This document shows, piece by piece, positions 31,201-36,026 of a stretch of DNA of 64,000 nucleotides. Source of the stretch: Candidatus Woesearchaeota archaeon. Lineage in GTDB: Archaea > Nanobdellota > Nanobdellia > Woesearchaeales > ARS49. Location: assembly GCA_016203225.1 (NCBI GenBank), contig JACQNC010000014.1, positions 27,715 through 91,714 on the forward strand, given 5' to 3'. Position 1 is the stretch's first letter; each line of letters starts with the position of its first letter. The position numbers and the translations under genes were made by a program. The notes beneath the pieces are model-generated. The model saw only the letters and a list, made by a program, of their open reading frames with translations. It did not search any database and was not told the DNA's origin.

Positions 31201-31252
31201 AGACGAACCGCCCGGAGTGAAAAACAGTACCTTCACGTTCACGGTAGCATGA
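16235..31252 (+). CDS. Giant cell-surface adhesin with LamG and beta-helix domains (5005 aa)
   Basis: One uninterrupted frame of 15 kb. Residues 1-85 are helical and cytoplasmic; a membrane anchor lies at about 88-106 (MMPLSFIVILLTLTLFL). The outside part, in order: beta domains; a right-handed beta-helix (about 366-780) with cap; seven LamG (laminin-G/concanavalin-like) modules (about 873-3278); two beta-helices with caps (about 3283-4440); an eighth LamG module; an FN3-like domain (about 4765-4870); a final beta domain. No C-terminal membrane helix. N-glycosylation sequons (NxS/T) are very dense. LamG folds bind sugars or proteins, so adhesion to surfaces or to a host cell is likely (inference). 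Start GTG 16235 is uncertain; ATG 16319 is possible. Confidence 0.9.
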   Translation: MGKGGGLQSYRSAPSRLASRFDTLYVAAMRSPAAARKQYPALLDLYQKLLGSDASIAVKSFAYQKTSQVYRLAQSSGTHFASPTTPSWMMPLSFIVILLTLTLFLRPGITGFFGIETRSVSEALALSSSSSSGVLTLQGIPDSLVFDGTWNGQGIGRVYAVFADGHRLLAADTTLLPTMPGATFHFTQTCVETCDNLDAPSNVVTVEFEVSDGAEMLLDQVTYTTSENNPPAWVGTTNTFEMTDTLTLDLSTLFFDPDGDTLTFLATAPELLQVRLEGSTLTLTPEPGFTSDTVSVIASDGIAISQATLIITRTTVETAPSITPVYETSETVQEPALSTAAPTQNVTTTGLLTTDGFSIATDVTACGTLTNANNTLINNVTAATGTCFVMNCNDCFLDCAGNTVTYGNTTSVGAGITAASRANITIRNCRFAHGGGGSAGIVGINLTSITAGSIQDSRVTVNGTTDSDGIALLGNTSQFTISNVTTAVTMTGSGTLNSNAVRLAGASGSVFVDRVNISSSTLGITGVRGPVSILMTNISNVIMDGNVISANSTNTGGKGIAASGVLVFNVTARNNTLALSSTAAGTDTIFLSGVAHKIINNTINSSAATTGITGIRFGSNASNASQNRVFVSGSNPIGLKADSSVNAIFEDNMVTIPSSSATTGYGLYAVTSALNTTFRRNNVTFTGSTANTQLIRVESQANLTWFDSNILTGDSTGTSSGVYIQNSYGMRFTGNVFRNVFRWMGQENVSGFPSVTANYTGNQFTTDFGSINITPRVQLNGTFNVTQAHLNVTLNRSYVNATNLTFFNTSAFITLNLSALSIVNPKPMLDSADTGAFVTCPASKCTEQSFTNSMFVFNVSSWTTFAAAETGNSAPTISSVILNTTNTSTNNTNQNLTLYLNGVADVDNDSVQNITDWRLWNGSTFKSLATLNMPFETNLSATTTRAVSDYSTSKNNGTLGGGTASAVPSWITTGRVGGAYKFDGINDYIDVPDNESLDMSSITISAWINTTTSGVNNMIVTRDTNSGAGTRIFQFRINAANKVDCILFIGGSADTNNIGLTSVNDGSWHHVACTYNQATGSVRVYFDGLPEYNETQAATALDSGTIGYYIGKFEDGGGPVMYTGMIDEVQVFNRPLSQQQIYQMYLEGNQGRHVRTMHANETELNDIWRVAVTPNDDVEDGATTSSNNVTILQTLNEAPSISQVILNTTNPSANSSQQDLTGFIIGVSDAEGDPVQNITDWRVNGSSLAALNLPFETNTSNLTNRSIRDYSTFKNNASLGGGASANAPAWNRTGIRGGSYRFDGTNDFIIVHQNESLDFTQQYTLEAWVNITAHKNYNVLFTRGVGEADDIEWYYTSTPQFTIVHNRGNGGTTAVIQQTVASPTAGQWTYVAVTYRNGTLRYFLNGAEVALTSATNVQAPLDTNRDWKIGATAHSAFGGTGFFQGQMDEVRFYNRSLSPEQIRQNYAESNASRGLKPVLLHNELGIGQNWTLAVTPNDNQPNTDGTTVLSNSVLLTSGIPSITSVTLNTTNPATNSTSTNLTVYVTGASDPDGDPVQNITDWRTHNGTAFNSIAILYMPFETNTSNLANTVVKDYSTYQNNGTTGQSALTQIPAWTSSGKVGGAYRFDGSNDRINITDSASITTALARSTTFEAWVNVNASTGAGQVIVGQGDSQAAAENTFLRLQLSSTLVPQLTHRTSGDASTQTVSATGAIAPNQWYHIAGVRVAGSELRIYVNGALNATAAGDNGNTFSSSRSLGIGVDMEIDGTDASAFFNGTIDEVRIYNRTLTTDQIRADFERGQTGIPMTMIVHNETTAGDIWQVAVTPNDNRQNTDGTTLFSNITILSNVAPSISQVILNSTNPVTNNTNQNLTAYVIGASDADGDAVRNITNWRRNGTSIAVWHLAFESNISSTSAGLIRDYGTHSNNATLGAGSSTNAPTWNLSGRVGGAYIYDGVNDYIQSATNGLNAFGGFGATTGSTMEAWIKTGSSASMSAVGFGLSSSATPILAMTFVSGTVRYQYRTDNAAELGGGIYDSTKTVNDNQWHHVVLRRSGTTFEIYIDGVVNKTGTDASSFNTLTTNRQVTGARRSTTDTQFFNGTIDEVRLYNFSLTPQQILQNFLDGNQSRDHATMVSTELAVGDIWQTAVTPNDGIEDGVAVLSNNVTIINNRPTIAQVILNSTNPASNSTQHNLTVTVINASDVEGDGVQNITDWRRHNGVNFTSIAVLNFPFETNVSVTTAKAIRDYSTFANNGTLGGGVSTGIPTFTNGTVGMAYSFDGTDDRINVSNNVVFNMTRWTLEAWIKPTAIGDTPIIVRTANAAGTQQLIDIPSGVIKGYTLRINTPENNGFCVVGDGSTAFSASSAANTVLTGIWTHLACAYNGSYITLYINGTAVATTSVGTISYTHTGDLQLGHGFTSTPAEVLYSGLIDEAFVYNRTLGAAELVSHYQLGKAGRRYSTMLSSELQAGDVWQVAVTPNDNKPNTDGETVLSNNVTIQANSAPIIQQVILNSTNPATNSTNHNLTVSVIGASDIDGEQVQNVTDWRRYNGTGFTSMAMLNMPFDINGSSNVRDYSTYQNNGTLGAGAASPTWNTSGKIGGAYQFDGGDYISRNTVTLPTGSVASAEAWIYPTAYADATYNGIVSWGSRTSADSFLLSIQSTGRPSFATWANDFVPTWGPVATLNAWNHIAAVLNGTYVVLYMNGQPIKGTIDATPNMVSTNLGIGITDYPGRYFTGLIDQMRVYNRSLSEDEVLQSMRDGNTSKNLMALVAQELQPNDIWLVAATPNDRTIDGTTVLSGNVTVVNSTPAITGLVLNMTDPATNDTNQNLTMYVTSAFDIDNDSFQNITDWRRNGTSIAVLNVPFETNSSTTVRDYSTFGNNGTTYGTMRAQYSVTASGNSYLYEDLTSVTDYVIASGDVLEYDVYWNSAEDYVAFDYTTSDASALRAAGATDQNGLDAHPTTDISGYARGKWYHRIISLPSGHVGKTIVNYDIATESDTTGTKLGYLDNIYITNGTGTIRKVIFDGSSFTHSTHLSSSATLTALDHLGVFARYWNATGKRGGGYAFDGRNDHITTTTSFVNPQDFTLSFWFKTAHASGKKIVGFEQDQTGEGTTNYDRHVWMGTDGKIHFGWNPTPIMVVNSTATLNDGNWHHVAALHNSSGSFGALYVDGVFQQSATGAAQSFTGYWRIGSYILTSWPLSSNGYFNGSIDEVLVFNRSLSSNEISRIILDQNQSRPLTVMVSPELRAGDVWTVAATPNDGTIDGPTTLSNNVTIQQATGCSTITGSTTLDSNVSSTGTCVTVGANDITLDCAGFTITYDTSGSGGASAVSASGRRNVTVKNCVFNDGTVGGGFGAGINFTSVNDSLIFNNTIQTNGTSDNYGVVLRSGSNNTVIRNNTVRTQGSSTDNYGINLVTATLNTVEGNTVVTNGTGTDEGIRLTSTSANNVVRLNNVNATSSSTNGLLVSSSSGNNVTNNTVRTGSGQAYRVESSSNNYVANNTGTSTSGNVFASASSSYNQYTRNIATSTSGNTFSAGGSNNESFTYNRGTSTSGNGLLLSASSSDNNITGNNFTSTSSTSVYIFSSSRNLLINNTVTSSSVYGMFVESSSMHNRVLTNTVSSSSSSGLRIDTSAHNNTFINSTFTSDTDRAVDIISSQNNTLINATLLTNSTWITADATSTGNTIANTVFWRPNGEIRFTPTITLSNSSTINLAKLNTSFNRAFLNATNLSFMNASAFIALNGLTFTDAQAVVDYADTGTNVTCPADVCTEVSYTGGVFVFNVSHWTTFQAQEFVTDCGNLTASSTLTNSVSSTGTCFIIAANDVTLDCAGFGITYDTSGAGGASGVLSFNHSNLVVKNCNINDFNASGALSTGINFTLVNNSQIFNNTIQTNGTTDNYGILLRGPSQSDEVWANTIRTRGTSSANYGVYLTGTNRYHNIFNNIILTNGTSSNQGVRLESGAANNTINNNTVTTGGTSTFNHGITLQPGANQNNITNNNVRTFVAGSTYGIESQANDAQIIGNNVSTLGTSTSNHGMAIISAARNVIRNNFVRSQGSSFNYGTIIQTTTDSVIELNDIRANAAGSGGHGLYLFSSSARNNVSNNTISSLDSGSNGVRIETTSTDNIIRNNTISTNGASTIGVYVLVTSNIIDGNVISTNGSSSGQYGVYVGASHIRVTNNAITTNGTTGNHGIYAFSSVTNLTATNNVITVGGTSTTSSPTAGIRLDTSVTNSVLTNNTITVTNSGAGSQGVLITASSNLNNFSMTTINIPSNVNATGVRVEATSLNNTFNYTTISIAGNEPALSVSTSNTTRFFNTHITARTKWIDAVTTQINITNTTFNSSAGRINYQGSLFSAGTVNVTAAKLNTSFNRAFLNATNLTFLNASAFITLQGLPFADPVLRVDYSGTGTNVTCPSSTCTRISYSGGTLLFNVSHWTTFTSGDNTVPTIAQVILNTTNPATNDTNQNLTAYVINATDADGNDVQNITDWRKHNGVNFTSLAVANTPFETDVSSLAIGAVRDYSTFANNGTLGNGTAGNGSTWTSAGRVGGAYVFDGVDDFIDLGASPVLNFGSGNFTYEAWIKTSALGVGSRIIAQDRNLANNRALAIFGTTNKSLFTCRDSSSNQMSAVGNTTIPDGNWHHVVGVRNGSTALIYVDGVLENMTTNTAVGSCDGDTSTRIGKRGAAGFLPFNGTIDEVRIYNFSLTAGQVLQNYLDGNASRHSMTVHSDETNASDVWQTCATPNDNIIDGSTVCSNNVTIQAAAGNTAPTAPVLLFPANNSNVTTRSPNFNWSNSTDAEGVSVNYSIEIATNPSFSSIVVNTTGINSLANSNTTNFTISQVLDVDTVYWWRVIATDGTFFSPYSGVFNFTLQSFLSITLINDTVNFGNVTLGVEKNTTNESVFPFLLENTGNVFVNITITGEKIFQQAAFPSTSYRYKARANESGAFNTGASTLTFTNVTNVSTTKDIVDLNWTNAKDDAKIDVQIVTPTDEPPGVKNSTFTFTVA
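18850..26070 (+). repeat. Seven tandem LamG modules of about 1 kb
   Basis: Modules start near 18850, 19820, 20785, 21778, 22741, 23729 and 24650. Each has a leading strand ILNTTNP, then NITDWR, PFETN, RDYSTF-NNGTLG, GGAYxFDG, the LamG core, DEVRIYNRTL and VAVTPND. Lengths are 920-995 bp except the seventh (about 1415 bp), which carries an extra domain. An eighth copy is at 29558-30515. The modules are diverged, so they are old duplications. Confidence 0.9.
29558..30515 (+). repeat. Eighth LamG module, detached from the array
   Basis: Same motif order as the array (VILNTTNPATND, NITDWRKHNG, PFETD, GGAYVFDG, DEVRIYNFSL). It follows the third beta-helix rather than the array. Confidence 0.85.
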
Positions 31253-31351
31253 AGAAAACAACCGATAGCAGGATAGCGCAGGATCGCAATAGTCCGCAGA
31301 CTCCTCCGCGTTCCCGGGCCGTCTCCGCTTCGCCCGCTCCCCGCTCTTCTC

Positions 31352-31423
31352 CCCCGGCACGATTGACGTCGCTTCATCGCAGTCGATTCGGAAGCAATGA
31401 AGCCACTACCAACCTGCTTGGGG
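31352..31423 (-). repeat. Hairpin repeat copy 3
   Basis: 72 bp; best example of the hairpin: GCTTCATCGC near 31371-31380 can pair with GCAATGAAGC near 31393-31402 around the loop AGTCGATTCGGA, and the CCCCGGCACGATTG and CAACCTGCTTGGGG ends also pair in part. It starts 100 nt after the giant gene's stop. Confidence 0.85.
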
Positions 31424-31464
31424 ATGTTCACGCGTGGGACGGCAGGCAGGCGTTCTGCAAGTTC

Positions 31465-32748
31465 ATGCTCTGCTTCAGCCTAATCATCCTGCTCAGCCTT
31501 TCCGTATCAGCGTTCGGCATCAGGCCAGCACAAAAAACAATCGAGTTCGTGCCCGGCGCGGAATACGACGGCCGTTTCACCATCGTGCGCGACTCGGGCG
31601 AGCCAGCGAACGTGCGCGTGTACGCCGAAGGCGCGCTCGCGCCGTACATAACGTTCGACCAGGACACCCTAACGCTCGAGGGACTCGAGGCGGACATACA
31701 CTATCATGTTAAACTGCCGTCAGATATCGCGCCAGGCGACAGCCTCGGCAGGATAATGGTCGAACAACAGCTACCATCAGGCGAGGACGGCATCGGCGCG
31801 CGCATAAGGATCACGTTCAAGATCCACGTCACCGCGCCCTACCCTGAGAAGTTCATCGGCGGCGCGCTCGACGTCACGAGTGCGGGATACGACCTCGCCG
31901 TCAAGACCACCATCCAGAACCTCGGAATAACTTCCCTCGCGGAGGTCCACCCCCTCGTCACCATAACGGACGCGGATGACGCTCAAGTCACGCAAGTCTC
32001 GCTACCGAAGAAACCGCTGCCCATCGCGACGACAGAGACATTCGAGCGCACAGTCACCCTGCCCGGCATCAAGAACGGGGTCTACCGCGCGACGGCCGCG
32101 GTCACGTACGACGGCGCGCTGCTCGAACTAATCAAGGAATTCACCATCGGCAACCCCACGGTCACGATCGCGTACAAAGACCAGTACCTCAAGGCAGGCG
32201 AGATCAACACGTTCAACTTCGAGGTCGTCAACCAGTGGAACGCCCCCATCGATAACATCGTCGCGCGGCTCTCCATCCAAGGAAACGAACAGGAACTCGC
32301 CGCGTTCAAGACCGAACGCTTCAGCCTCGCGGCCCACGAACGCAAGAGGGTCACGGCATATCTCGACGCGCGCAAGCTCGCGCCAGGACAGTACCCCGCG
32401 ATGCTGAGCATCATCCACGACGCGGGAAGCATAGACGAGCCGTTCCTGATAGAACTCCTCGAGATAGACGAATACGAACAAAAGGTCACGGAAGCGCCAG
32501 CCAAGCTCCCGTGGGCGCCATTGGCGGGGCTCATCGCGCTGCTCATCTTCAACACGGTAATTATAGGGATGATAATCCTGAAGCTCGTCAAGCGCGGAAA
32601 GGAAGTGGACGCGTCAGACGCCGTCGCGGCGTTCGCGACCAAGGCCAGAAAGCTCGGTTTCGATGACGCTGAGATACGGCAGCGCCTCCAGAAGGCGGGC
32701 TGGTCAAGCCAGGTCATAGAGCGAGGCATGCAAAAAACAGGAAAATAG
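31465..32748 (+). CDS. Secreted, membrane-anchored surface protein
   Basis: 427 residues. Signal peptide (FSLIILLSLSVSAFG), an all-beta extracellular part starting GIRPAQKTIEFVPGAEY, a C-terminal membrane helix (LIALLIFNTVIIGMIILKLV), and a cytoplasmic tail with a UBA-like helical pair (KLGFDDAEIRQRLQKAGWSSQVIERGM). It resembles the 369-aa protein at 33797 (GITPAKIILEYRPIEY), so the two are paralogues. The start at 31465 is chosen because upstream sequence is repeat copy 3; no strong ribosome binding site is seen, so the start is moderate. No enzymatic motif. Confidence 0.8.
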   Translation: MLCFSLIILLSLSVSAFGIRPAQKTIEFVPGAEYDGRFTIVRDSGEPANVRVYAEGALAPYITFDQDTLTLEGLEADIHYHVKLPSDIAPGDSLGRIMVEQQLPSGEDGIGARIRITFKIHVTAPYPEKFIGGALDVTSAGYDLAVKTTIQNLGITSLAEVHPLVTITDADDAQVTQVSLPKKPLPIATTETFERTVTLPGIKNGVYRATAAVTYDGALLELIKEFTIGNPTVTIAYKDQYLKAGEINTFNFEVVNQWNAPIDNIVARLSIQGNEQELAAFKTERFSLAAHERKRVTAYLDARKLAPGQYPAMLSIIHDAGSIDEPFLIELLEIDEYEQKVTEAPAKLPWAPLAGLIALLIFNTVIIGMIILKLVKRGKEVDASDAVAAFATKARKLGFDDAEIRQRLQKAGWSSQVIERGMQKTGK

Positions 32749-32790
32749 CGTGGATTGAGAGTCTGGACGCCACATCCACAAATAGAAATG

Positions 32791-32798
32791 TTTAAATA
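32791..32798 (+). promoter_or_regulatory. Promoter and RBS of the small anchored-protein operon
   Basis: TTTAAATA at this site predicts a start near 32820, and AGGAGGT at 32827-32833 lies 5 nt before the ATG at 32839. This is one of the leadered, ribosome-binding-site starts of the window. Confidence 0.6.
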
Positions 32799-32838
32799 TG
32801 ACTAGACTGTCGGGTTGACTAGCAAAAGGAGGTTCCCG

Positions 32839-33069
32839 ATGGCTCAAGACATCTCGAAGAAGACACTCGTCATTCTGGTGTTCATCATCATCCTCGTGAC
32901 CATAATCGGCACGTGGGCCGTCCTGAACACGTCAACACAGCAATTGGTCCGCAGCTCGGGCCAGGCCAAGGGCATCGTCATGTTCCAAATAGTAGGCGCA
33001 GAACCACAAGCGCCGCAGCAAAGCGCCAGCGAAATCACTGGCAACGCAGTATTCCAAATCGTCGGCTAA
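32839..33069 (+). CDS. Small membrane-anchored protein, 76 aa
   Basis: One N-terminal membrane helix (LVILVFIIILVTIIGTWAVL) and a short external tail in which MFQIVG and VFQIVG occur twice. The start is fixed by AGGAGGT 5 nt upstream. It belongs to the family of proteins with a Q-x-x-x-G-x-[VA]-x-x-x-I motif just outside the membrane (see findings). No known family. First gene of a run to 35965. Confidence 0.7.
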   Translation: MAQDISKKTLVILVFIIILVTIIGTWAVLNTSTQQLVRSSGQAKGIVMFQIVGAEPQAPQQSASEITGNAVFQIVG

Positions 33070-33082
33070 AGGAGGCGAACGA

Positions 33083-33754
33083 ATGGCAAAAGATGACATA
33101 TCGAACAAAAGCCTCGCGACATTGCTAATAGTGGCGATCGTCGTGAGCGTTGGAGGGACGTGGCTCGTGCTCAACAAGGCACCAAGCCTGCTCACCATCA
33201 CAGGCCTCCAGTCGAGCACAGACACCGGAACAGCGCTCCTGCAGATCAACACGGTCGCATCCCTGCGGTTCGCGGTGGATGTCGTCAACTTCCAGAACGG
33301 TTCTGTAAACACGTCTTCGGGCAACACCGTGTGCACTATGGATACGACCGGTGTCAGCCTGGCGCGGAGCCAGTGCATCAACTTCACGAACGTCACCGCC
33401 GGATTCCAGATAGAGAACGACGGTTCCACGAACCTGAGCGTCAACCTCTCATCCGACAAGAGCGCAGACACGTTCTTCGGCGGGAGTGCGTCTTTGAACG
33501 AGTTCAAGTGGAAGATCAGCCAGAACGAGTCGTCCTCGTGCTTGAACAGCACGGGTGGTTCGGGCGGCACGACAGTGACTCCGACCGCGTACACTGACGT
33601 CGACACCAGCGCTGGAGGCATAACGGTGTGTCCGTTCCTCAAATTCCTCGACGCGTCGGACAGCATCAAGGTCGACATCAACGTCACCATCCCGTACGAC
33701 GCGACATCGGGAGTCAAGACGGCGACACTGACCGCGACCGGCACAACGGTTTAA
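33083..33754 (+). CDS. Membrane-anchored extracellular protein, copy A (223 aa)
   Basis: An N-terminal membrane helix (LATLLIVAIVVSVGGTWLVL) then GLQSSTDTGTALLQI and an extracellular beta domain with four cysteines (VCTMDTTG, SQCINFTN, SSCLNST, VCPFLKF) and many NxS/T sequons. AAAGGAGG upstream fixes the start. It is the paralogue of the 219-aa protein at 35306, with constant offset of 2211 bp and near-identical DNA blocks. Function unknown; perhaps a surface or pilus-like subunit (inference). Confidence 0.8.
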   Translation: MAKDDISNKSLATLLIVAIVVSVGGTWLVLNKAPSLLTITGLQSSTDTGTALLQINTVASLRFAVDVVNFQNGSVNTSSGNTVCTMDTTGVSLARSQCINFTNVTAGFQIENDGSTNLSVNLSSDKSADTFFGGSASLNEFKWKISQNESSSCLNSTGGSGGTTVTPTAYTDVDTSAGGITVCPFLKFLDASDSIKVDINVTIPYDATSGVKTATLTATGTTV

Positions 33755-33778
33755 GTCTTGTTTTTTCCTTTTTTTTTT
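33755..33778 (+). terminator. T-rich terminator
   Basis: Directly after the stop codon come six and then ten T residues (33761-33778), the oligo-T type of archaeal termination signal. The next gene starts 18 nt later, so readthrough or a second promoter must serve it. Confidence 0.5.
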
Positions 33779-33796
33779 CATTTATCCAAGGTCCGC

Positions 33797-34906
33797 ATGA
33801 GGCTCCTGAGCATCATCCTGGGATTTCTGCTGTTCCTTCTTGTCCCTTCTGTCTCCGCCGTCGGCATCACGCCCGCGAAGATAATCCTCGAGTACCGGCC
33901 GATCGAGTACTCGCTCGACTTCACCATAATGAACGCGGAAGCAATCGACACGTACGTCGCGGGCGATCTCGCGCAGTACGCAGAGATAATCGATCCGGCC
34001 CCCGGGACGGGTCCGCGGCAATTCAGGGTCATCCTTAGACTGCCCCCCGACCTCGAGCCTCCAGGCAAACGAGTGCTGTTCGTGGGTGCGATAGAGCACG
34101 TGCCTGAAGGCGCAGCGACAGTAGGCGCGCGCGCAGCCATCCAGGCGCCGGTCTACGTGTTCGTCCCTTATCCCGGGATCTACCTCGAGCCCGAGCTCAT
34201 CGCACCGAGCGTGAACGAGAACGAGCCCGTGAACATGACGCTCACCATAGTGAACCGCGGCCGCGATCCTGTCTCTGCGCTCAGCGCGCAAGTGCTCGTG
34301 ATCGATGACGTGACCAACAAGACTCTCGCAACGCTCACCGCCGAGCCTGTCCGTATCGAAGGCGACAGGAGCAAGGACATCAGGTTCGACTGGGAAAGCC
34401 GCGGCAGCAGACCAGGACCCTACCGCGCAAAGGCTGTCATCCGGTATGACGACCAGATAATGGAGCGCGAAGCGGGCTTCAGGATCGGGACGCAGATCGT
34501 GCGCATCATAAACTTCACCCAAGAGGTCCTCGCAGGGTCAATCAACCCCTTCGAGGTCACGGTCAAGAGCGAGTGGAACTCGCCGTTCAGCAGCGTGTAC
34601 GCCGATGTCACGATCAATGACCAGACGTTCAAGACGCCCTACGTGACCCTCGACCCATGGCAGCTCGGGACGCTTGTCGGCTACTGGGACGCCACGAGCG
34701 TCGCGCCAGGCACGTACGACGCGGACATCATCCTTCACTATGGCGACCTGACCGCGCGAGTCAACGGCCCTGTCAGGGTCGTGACGCGGACTGTCGGGGA
34801 ATCGCCCCAGTCTTTCGGGTCAGGATGGATACGCACCGCGTTCGCGCTGCTCATCGTGGTCATAGCGCTGATATTCTTCATCAGGAGGCGGAAGCGTGAA
34901 GCGTAA
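33797..34906 (+). CDS. Secreted, membrane-anchored surface protein (369 aa)
   Basis: Signal peptide (LLSIILGFLLFLLVPSVSA), an all-beta extracellular region beginning GITPAKIILEYRPIEY, and a C-terminal membrane helix (FALLIVVIALIFFI) ending RRRKREA. It is a paralogue of the protein at 31465-32748. The ATG at 33797 follows AAGGT; a start at 33758 would read through the T-tract. The stop overlaps the next start by 11 nt. Confidence 0.8.
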   Translation: MRLLSIILGFLLFLLVPSVSAVGITPAKIILEYRPIEYSLDFTIMNAEAIDTYVAGDLAQYAEIIDPAPGTGPRQFRVILRLPPDLEPPGKRVLFVGAIEHVPEGAATVGARAAIQAPVYVFVPYPGIYLEPELIAPSVNENEPVNMTLTIVNRGRDPVSALSAQVLVIDDVTNKTLATLTAEPVRIEGDRSKDIRFDWESRGSRPGPYRAKAVIRYDDQIMEREAGFRIGTQIVRIINFTQEVLAGSINPFEVTVKSEWNSPFSSVYADVTINDQTFKTPYVTLDPWQLGTLVGYWDATSVAPGTYDADIILHYGDLTARVNGPVRVVTRTVGESPQSFGSGWIRTAFALLIVVIALIFFIRRRKREA

Positions 34907-35309
34907 GTACGCGCTCCTGCTGGCTTTGCTAGCGCTAGTAACCGCGTTCGCGACAGGCATAGTCTACGTGCGGATGAACACTCTCGACGAACAACGCATC
35001 CTTTTGGATGTCACGGTCGACGCGAACTACGCGTTCGACCTCGACACCGACGCATTCCACTTCGGCAGGGTCATACCCGGCGGCATGATGACCCGCGGCT
35101 TCCTCATCAACAACACGCAAGACGAGGCTGTGCTCGCTGAACTGTACATCAGCGGCGACATCGCAAGGTTCATCACGGCGTCCGAAACGAGCGTGGTCGT
35201 CGGCGCCCACGAAGCGAGGACGGTCGACCTCACGGTCTCCATCCCCCGCAACGCCACGTTCTCGACGCACACTGGAGAGTTGCGCGTCATCTTCAGGAGG
35301 TCCCCATGA
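34896..35309 (+). CDS. Small membrane-anchored beta protein (137 aa)
   Basis: A GTG start with AGGAGG about 6 nt upstream, an N-terminal membrane helix (ALLLALLALVTAFATGIVYV) and a beta domain (AFDLDTDAFHFGRVIPGGMM, then FRRSP at the end). The domain looks Ig-like or similar to the cell-surface beta domains of the neighbours. It ends by a 4-nt overlap (ATGA) with the next start. Unknown family. Confidence 0.75.
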   Translation: MKRKYALLLALLALVTAFATGIVYVRMNTLDEQRILLDVTVDANYAFDLDTDAFHFGRVIPGGMMTRGFLINNTQDEAVLAELYISGDIARFITASETSVVVGAHEARTVDLTVSIPRNATFSTHTGELRVIFRRSP

Positions 35310-35965
35310 GAGAAAACAACCAAGCCCTGTTCTACAGCATAATCGCGCTTTTCGGCGTCGTGCTTGTCGCCGAGTACCTCATGCTCGTGCACGTAGGCGT
35401 GTTCCCGAGCGTCACCGGACTGCAGGCCTCTGACACGGGAGTCGCGCTGCTCGAGATCGCATCTACCGCATCCTTGCGGTTCGCGGTGGATGTCGTCAAC
35501 TTCCAGAACGGTTCTGTAAACACGTCTTCGGGCAACACCGTGTGCACTATGGACACGACCGGAGTCAGCCTGTTGAGGAGCCAGTGCATCAACTTCACGA
35601 ACGTCACCGCCGGATTCCAGATAGAGAACGACGGCTCTACCAATCTCACAGTAAACCTCTCATCAGACAAGGACGCAGACGCATTCCTCGGCGGAAGCGC
35701 CTCGTTGAACGAGTTCAAGTGGGCGATCTCGCAGAACGAGACAGGCTCGTGCAAGAACACGACTGGTGGCACGGGCGGCACGACCGTGACTCCGACCGTG
35801 TATTCTGACGTCAACGCGACAGCTGGAGGCATCACGGTGTGTCCGTTCCTGCAGTTCATAGACGCGTCGGACAGCATCAAGGTCGACATCAACGTCACCA
35901 TCCCGTACGATGCAACATCGGGCGTCAAGACGGCGACACTGACCGCGACCGGCACAACGGTATAG
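35306..35965 (+). CDS. Membrane-anchored extracellular protein, copy B (219 aa)
   Basis: Same design as copy A at 33083: N-terminal helix (IIALFGVVLVAEYLMLVHV), GLQASDTGVALLEI, and the beta domain with its cysteines and sequons. AGGAGGT precedes the ATG. The DNA of the beta domain aligns to copy A without an insertion or deletion. The domain boundary and N-termini differ, so the two may be placed at different heights on the cell surface (inference). Confidence 0.8.
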   Translation: MRENNQALFYSIIALFGVVLVAEYLMLVHVGVFPSVTGLQASDTGVALLEIASTASLRFAVDVVNFQNGSVNTSSGNTVCTMDTTGVSLLRSQCINFTNVTAGFQIENDGSTNLTVNLSSDKDADAFLGGSASLNEFKWAISQNETGSCKNTTGGTGGTTVTPTVYSDVNATAGGITVCPFLQFIDASDSIKVDINVTIPYDATSGVKTATLTATGTTV

Positions 35966-35996
35966 GGCGCCTCCGCATTTTGGGACGCTCGAAAGG

Positions 35997-36004
35997 TATA
36001 TAAG
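35997..36004 (+). promoter_or_regulatory. TATA box for the 228-aa protein
   Basis: TATATAAG, 23-30 nt before the ATG at 36027, leaderless spacing. Confidence 0.6.
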
Positions 36005-36026
36005 CCCTCGACGGCATTCCACGCCC

